Source of the DNA: Mageeibacillus sp. UBA1257
GTDB lineage: Bacteria; Bacillota; Clostridia; UBA1212; UBA1257
DNA length: 15,922 bases
NCBI GenBank assembly: GCA_002308775.1
Contig: DBVT01000074.1
Location: 36,121 to 52,042 of the forward strand
Direction: 5' to 3'
Below the pieces are notes generated by a model that saw only the letters and a list, made by a program, of their open reading frames with translations, ran no database searches and had not been told where the DNA came from. Each line of letters starts with the position of its first letter. The first letter of the stretch is position 1. Shown one piece after another: positions 13,192-15,922 of the stretch. A program made the translations under genes and the position numbers.

Positions 13192-15795
13192 ATGAAGAAG
13201 GAATTGAATCTCGGCGGCATTTGGCAGGTAAAAGGCTACGGTCCGAACGGTGAAAAAATGTCTCTTCCGGCAAAAGTTCCCGGAATGATCCACCTCGACC
13301 TTGAAAGAGAAGGAAAGATACCCACGATGTTCTGGCGCGACAACGCGGAGCAGTGTCAGTGGGTGGAAACATGGACATGGGAATACAGCACATATTTCGA
13401 CGTCCCTGCTGACGCGGATCTAAGCTATGCGGTGCTCGAATTCGGCGGCCTCGACACATATGCGGACATCTGGCTCAACGGCAGGAGACTTGCGAAAACT
13501 CAGAACGCTCAGATCCCTCACGAATTCTTCGTAAAGGATTACATAAACCACGGAAAGAACAGGATAAAGATCACTTTTACGCCTTATCAGCAGCATATTC
13601 AGGGCAAGAGGATGGATTACGTCGCGGCTTTCAACAGATCCGACAGAGTGCATGTGAGAAGAATGCAGTGCACATTTTACTGGGACTGGGTCGGAAGATT
13701 CGTTACGTTCGGACCGTGGAGACCGATCATTCTGCATTTTTACGATGAGGCGAGAATAAGATCTCAGTTCGTATGGACGCACGATATCGCTCAGACATCC
13801 GCTTCACTCCAGATGCAGGTAGAAACGGAGATCAGAAAAGATCTGGAAGGAATGTATCAGATCCCCGCGGGATCCGAAATACCTCCCGAGACAGCGAGAT
13901 TCGGCGATATAAACAACGGACAGATGGTATTTGCTCCAAGACCGACATATATCCCGACTGCGAAAATAGAGATAATCGATCCGGACGGAAGAGTGGTCTG
14001 GAAGGAGAGAAGAGTAATAAACAATCCGAGGATCTATATTCAGGCCGACATAAAAGACCCGAAGCTGTGGTGGCCTGTAAATTACGGTGACCAGCCGCTT
14101 TATTCTCTCCATATCGTTCTTTTCGGTAAGGACGGGAGACCCGTTGACGAGAAAACTACGAGATTCGGTATCCGTACGGTCAGAGTCGAGCAGGTAAAGG
14201 ACGCTCCCGGCAGCGAAGAAGAAAAGATGACTGACGCCGTAAGAAAAGCGAGCCCCGAGCCCAGAAACTACGATCTCGAACTCGAAGGCAGCAGCTTCAC
14301 TCTTCTTGTGAACGGCGTGAGGATCATGTGCAAGGGCGGCAACTGGGTCCCCGCCGATCCTTTCCCGTGCAGAATAACAAAAGAAAAATACGAAAGACTC
14401 GTAAAACTCGCCGCAGTCGCAAACCTCAACCTTTTAAGAGTATGGGGCGGCGGAATCTACGAATCGGACGATTTCCTCGAAGCTTGCGACAAATTCGGCG
14501 TGATGCTCACGTACGACTTCCAGCTCGCTTGCGCGAGGTTCCCTGAAGACGATGAGGAATGGGTCGAAAACTACAAGGATGAGGTCCCGAAAGCGATCAG
14601 AAGACTGAGAAACCATCCTTCGATCGTATGGTATGCGGGTGACAATGAAAACGCCTGTCATTTCGACTACGACGATCCCGGAGCTCCCGGAACGAGACTG
14701 CTTCGCGAAGTGTACTACAAAGACCTGTCTATACTCGATCCGTCGAGAAATTTCTTCCCGTCGTCTCCTTTTTACGGACACAACAACTGCTCGACAACGA
14801 TGGGCGACTGCCACCAGTCATGGTATTACGAGAAGAAAGATATGCCTCGCAGACTTTTGAAAGCCACTCCGAGATTCGCTTCCGAGTGCTGCACTCAGGG
14901 ATCTTCGATGTTCGCCACGCTTCGCACATTCATGACTGATGAGGACATGGCGGATCCCGAAGTAAAAATCTTCGACTACCACGTAAAAGACAACCCGCAC
15001 AAGCCCGCAGGCACTCCGACGCTCTACGTTCAGAGCAGAGAAGTCAGCGATAATCTCCTCGGAAAACCCGCGAATACAGAGCAGAAGATACTCAAGGACG
15101 CATATACGCAGTACATCTGGTGCGATGAGACGATCCAGGCATTCAGAAGAAACAAATGGTATTCATCCGGCATACAGTTCTGGATGTACAACGACTGCTG
15201 GCCTACGACAGGACTTGCTCTCGTTGACTACTATCTTGTTCCGAAAGCGGGTTATTACGGCGCTATGCATGCATCGCGTCCCGTTATGGTCACTTTCAGA
15301 GAACTCGACGACGGAGTTGACGTAATGGTCTGCAACGACAGCCTCAGTAATTCCTGCGGAAACATACGCGTATACGTCCAGGAGAACGACGGCGGAAAGC
15401 GCGAAGTATATTCAGGCAGATTCTTCTCGAAGGCTAACGAAAACTGCGACGTCACGACAATCAAATTCTCCGACCTTCCCGTCAAACTCGGAAAAGGCAA
15501 CCAGCTGATCGCGGAGATCTCCGGACCGTGCGGATTCCACAGATCATTTTACGCATCCGTCTGGCCGAAGGATATGGAGTTCCCGAAGGCCGAGGTAGTC
15601 TTCTCGATAGACAAAGAGACATCAACCGTTACGGTATCGTCCGAAAAATACGCGAGAGCCGTTGCGTTCGACATCATCGGATTCTGCGAGGACAACTTCT
15701 TCGATCTCCTTCCCGGAGAGACCAGAGTCATCAAAGTGACACCTTACGAAGGACATACTCTCGACGAACTCGCGGTATACTGGCTCAACCGCTGA
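13192..15795 (+). CDS. Glycoside hydrolase family 2 beta-mannosidase, cytoplasmic
   Basis: An 867-residue enzyme expected to release beta-linked mannose from the non-reducing end of manno-oligosaccharides. The N-terminal jelly-roll (residues 1-180) has VPGMIHLDLEREGKIP and EFGGLDTYADIWLNGRRL. Immunoglobulin-like strands follow. The barrel from about 365 holds KGGNWVPADPF, LRVWGGGIYESDDFLEACD and YDFQLACARFP. The acid/base is E486 in YAGDNENACHF (usually GNNEN) and the nucleophile is E565 in RFASECCTQG (usually SEFG-like). There is no signal peptide, so the substrate must be imported first, yet no transporter is in the window. The start has AAAAGGAG at 13177-13184, 22 bases after hisS, so co-transcription is likely. 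The mannosidase type is inferred from overall pattern; another GH2 specificity is possible. Confidence 0.88.
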   Translation: MKKELNLGGIWQVKGYGPNGEKMSLPAKVPGMIHLDLEREGKIPTMFWRDNAEQCQWVETWTWEYSTYFDVPADADLSYAVLEFGGLDTYADIWLNGRRLAKTQNAQIPHEFFVKDYINHGKNRIKITFTPYQQHIQGKRMDYVAAFNRSDRVHVRRMQCTFYWDWVGRFVTFGPWRPIILHFYDEARIRSQFVWTHDIAQTSASLQMQVETEIRKDLEGMYQIPAGSEIPPETARFGDINNGQMVFAPRPTYIPTAKIEIIDPDGRVVWKERRVINNPRIYIQADIKDPKLWWPVNYGDQPLYSLHIVLFGKDGRPVDEKTTRFGIRTVRVEQVKDAPGSEEEKMTDAVRKASPEPRNYDLELEGSSFTLLVNGVRIMCKGGNWVPADPFPCRITKEKYERLVKLAAVANLNLLRVWGGGIYESDDFLEACDKFGVMLTYDFQLACARFPEDDEEWVENYKDEVPKAIRRLRNHPSIVWYAGDNENACHFDYDDPGAPGTRLLREVYYKDLSILDPSRNFFPSSPFYGHNNCSTTMGDCHQSWYYEKKDMPRRLLKATPRFASECCTQGSSMFATLRTFMTDEDMADPEVKIFDYHVKDNPHKPAGTPTLYVQSREVSDNLLGKPANTEQKILKDAYTQYIWCDETIQAFRRNKWYSSGIQFWMYNDCWPTTGLALVDYYLVPKAGYYGAMHASRPVMVTFRELDDGVDVMVCNDSLSNSCGNIRVYVQENDGGKREVYSGRFFSKANENCDVTTIKFSDLPVKLGKGNQLIAEISGPCGFHRSFYASVWPKDMEFPKAEVVFSIDKETSTVTVSSEKYARAVAFDIIGFCEDNFFDLLPGETRVIKVTPYEGHTLDELAVYWLNR

Positions 15796-15829
15796 TAAAA
15801 CCGCATATCCGTAAAAAAAGTCAAAACAT

Positions 15830-15865
15830 AGGGAAAAACTCCCGTATTTTGCCTGTTTTTCCCTT
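15830..15865 (+). terminator. Hairpin after the beta-mannosidase gene, possible terminator
   Basis: AGGGAAAAAC (15830-15839) pairs perfectly with GTTTTTCCCT (15855-15864) around a 15-base loop. The tail after the stem is only weakly T-rich, so termination is plausible but not certain. It lies 35 bases after the stop, the expected place for the end of the hisS-mannosidase transcript. Confidence 0.5.
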
Positions 15866-15870
15866 CTGAT

Positions 15871-15899
15871 TTGACAAAAAACAACAATTGGTATATGAT
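15871..15899 (+). promoter_or_regulatory. Near-consensus promoter for a gene beyond the right edge
   Basis: A perfect TTGACA (15871-15876), a 17-base spacer and TATGAT (15894-15899) predict a start near 15906. No coding start appears before the window ends. The -10 region, 15886-15903, is 17 of 18 bases identical to that of the topA promoter. Confidence 0.75.
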
Positions 15900-15922
15900 T
15901 ATTGCTGTGTGATCTTTTCCAC

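Noticed and set aside
1..15922. CRISPR array, tRNA genes, insertion sequence ends, phage or defence genes
   Set aside because: No regularly spaced repeats, no cloverleaf with TTCGA-type T-loop and anticodon arm, no transposase or integrase motifs were seen in any frame.

Overview
The window looks like chromosomal DNA of a low-to-moderate GC, Gram-positive (Firmicutes, probably clostridial) bacterium. The evidence is strong AGGAGG-type ribosome binding sites, SigA-like promoters, U-tailed hairpin terminators, frequent AGA/AGG and ATA codons, and the Firmicutes gene order dprA-topA-trmFO. No species can be named from the sequence. There are 13 credible protein genes (one cut by the left edge), one doubtful antisense reading frame, no tRNA or rRNA genes, no insertion sequences and no CRISPR array.

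Layout. (1) 1-174 (-): start of a response regulator, divergent from 407-916 (+), a DIP1984-like coiled-coil protein; each has its own promoter in the 232-bp gap. (2) 917-1321: a long non-coding stretch with nested inverted repeats and a strong terminator at 1171-1211 (possible structured RNA), then a 14-bp palindrome. (3) 1322-8532 (+): a tight run comM - dprA - topA - trmFO - secreted amidase. The first two concern incoming single-stranded DNA and natural transformation, topA relaxes supercoils, trmFO makes tRNA m5U54, and the amidase cleaves peptidoglycan. topA seems to have an extra promoter. A hairpin terminator at 8569-8607 closes the run. (4) 8626-10518 (-): metallophosphoesterase plus a HEAT-like helical protein, transcribed divergently from (5) 10666-11804 (+): an XRE regulator with four membrane helices, then a small discoidin-like protein. 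The two divergent promoters appear to share one palindromic -35 hexamer. (6) 11841-15795 (+): histidyl-tRNA synthetase, then a cytoplasmic GH2 beta-mannosidase, with small gaps and no visible terminator after the discoidin-like gene. (7) 15796-15922: a hairpin and a near-consensus promoter for a gene beyond the right edge.

How it fits together. Regions 2-3 and hisS are housekeeping and DNA-uptake functions. Region 4-5 is the accessory part: a membrane-bound HTH regulator facing a phosphoesterase/HEAT pair, with a sugar-binding-like fold and, further down, a mannosidase. This may be a small nutrient- or envelope-responsive module, but that is inference. The most notable non-coding signals are the candidate RNA at 931-1211, the shared -35 element at 10591-10596, an orphan gene start (promoter, ribosome binding site, ATG) running antisense into the metallophosphoesterase gene near 8538-8752, and an 18-bp promoter sequence found almost unchanged before topA and at the right edge.
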